Source of the DNA: Patagioenas fasciata
Lineage: Eukaryota > Chordata > Aves > Columbiformes > Columbidae
Direction of reading: 5' to 3'
DNA length: 64,000 nucleotides
NCBI RefSeq assembly: GCF_037038585.1
Contig: NC_092521.1
Location: 68,492,898 to 68,556,897, forward strand
Part shown: one piece after another, positions 63,775 through 64,000 of the stretch
Layout: each line of letters starts with the position of its first letter
Numbering within the stretch: position 1 is the first letter of the stretch
Position numbers and translations under genes: made by a program
Notes under the pieces: model-generated
The model's input: the letters and a program-made list of their open reading frames with translations, nothing else
What the model was told of the DNA's origin: nothing
The model's database searches: none

Positions 63775-64000
63775 CACAGAATCACAGAATCACAAAATAT
63801 TAGGGATTGGAAGGAACTTCAAAAGATCATCCAGTCCAATCACCCTGACAGACCAGGAACAGTTAGATGAGGTTACACAGGAAGGTGTCCAGGCGGGTTT
63901 TGAATGTCTCCAGAATAGGAGACTCCACAACCTCCCTGGGCAGCCTGTTCCAGTACTCTGTCACCCTCACTGAGAAGAAGTTTCTTCTCATATTTAAGTG
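63775..64000 (-). mobile_element. CR1 LINE, 3' end fragment, cut by window end
   Basis: Same layout and orientation as 62862-63130: CACAGAATCACAGAATCAC tail, GGGATTGGAAGGAACTTC, GACTCCACAACCTCCCTGGG and AAGAAGTTTCTTCTCA. It continues past the window. The two copies belong to the same or closely related CR1 subfamily. Confidence 0.95.

Overview
The window is nuclear DNA from a bird. The main reason is its repeat content: many CR1 LINE fragments carry the avian 3' end (GATTCTGTGATTCTGTG-type or GATTCTATGATTCTATG-type octamer repeats). It also holds an avian-type solo LTR whose termini read TGTCGTGGTTTAACCC and TGTGCTGGTTTGACT, and long AT-rich, gene-poor stretches with TA and CAAA/GTTT simple repeats. 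Abundant copies of this LTR type suggest a neoavian bird, but I cannot name the species.

Only two protein genes can be supported, and both make nuclear-encoded mitochondrial proteins. They sit head to head around 4.26-4.36 kb in a CpG island. On the minus strand is the 5' part of NDUFS6 (complex I 13 kDa subunit): exon 1 at 4121-4258 and exon 2 at 3273-3326. Its last two exons, with the zinc-binding domain, are not in the window and must lie beyond base 1. On the plus strand is the complete coding exon of MRPL36 (mitochondrial large-subunit protein bL36m) at 4476-4799, preceded by a short 5'UTR intron. The shared promoter has an NRF-1-like palindrome, an E-box, a YY1-type site covering the NDUFS6 start codon and an ETS-like site, as expected for a promoter serving respiration and mitochondrial translation together. 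The same head-to-head pair exists in human on 5p15.33. By that synteny the left side leads toward IRX4 and the right side toward LPCAT1.

From about 5.4 kb to 64 kb I see no convincing exon on either strand, so this is a gene desert. It holds CR1 copies of several ages: young at 5.15, 7.8, 16.4-17.2, 27.2, 55.4, 56.1, 62.9 and 63.8 kb, older at 39 kb, and ancient CR1/L3-like relics at 12.6, 34.4, 35-36.7, 47.7 and 57.9 kb. It also holds a full solo LTR at 30.68-31.44 kb and a truncated relative at 56.2-56.55 kb, possible MIR or tRNA-like SINE relics, and many simple repeats. Three items are less ordinary: a 168-bp sequence present twice with a single difference, 1.7 kb apart (41.6 and 43.3 kb); a strong hairpin at 63.64-63.69 kb; and two GC-richer blocks (about 19.4-20.7 and 46.1-46.7 kb) that may be decayed gene copies but that I cannot identify.

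I found no CRISPR array, operon, intact transposase, intact retroviral gene, rRNA, or credible tRNA gene. I do not see a new biological system here.
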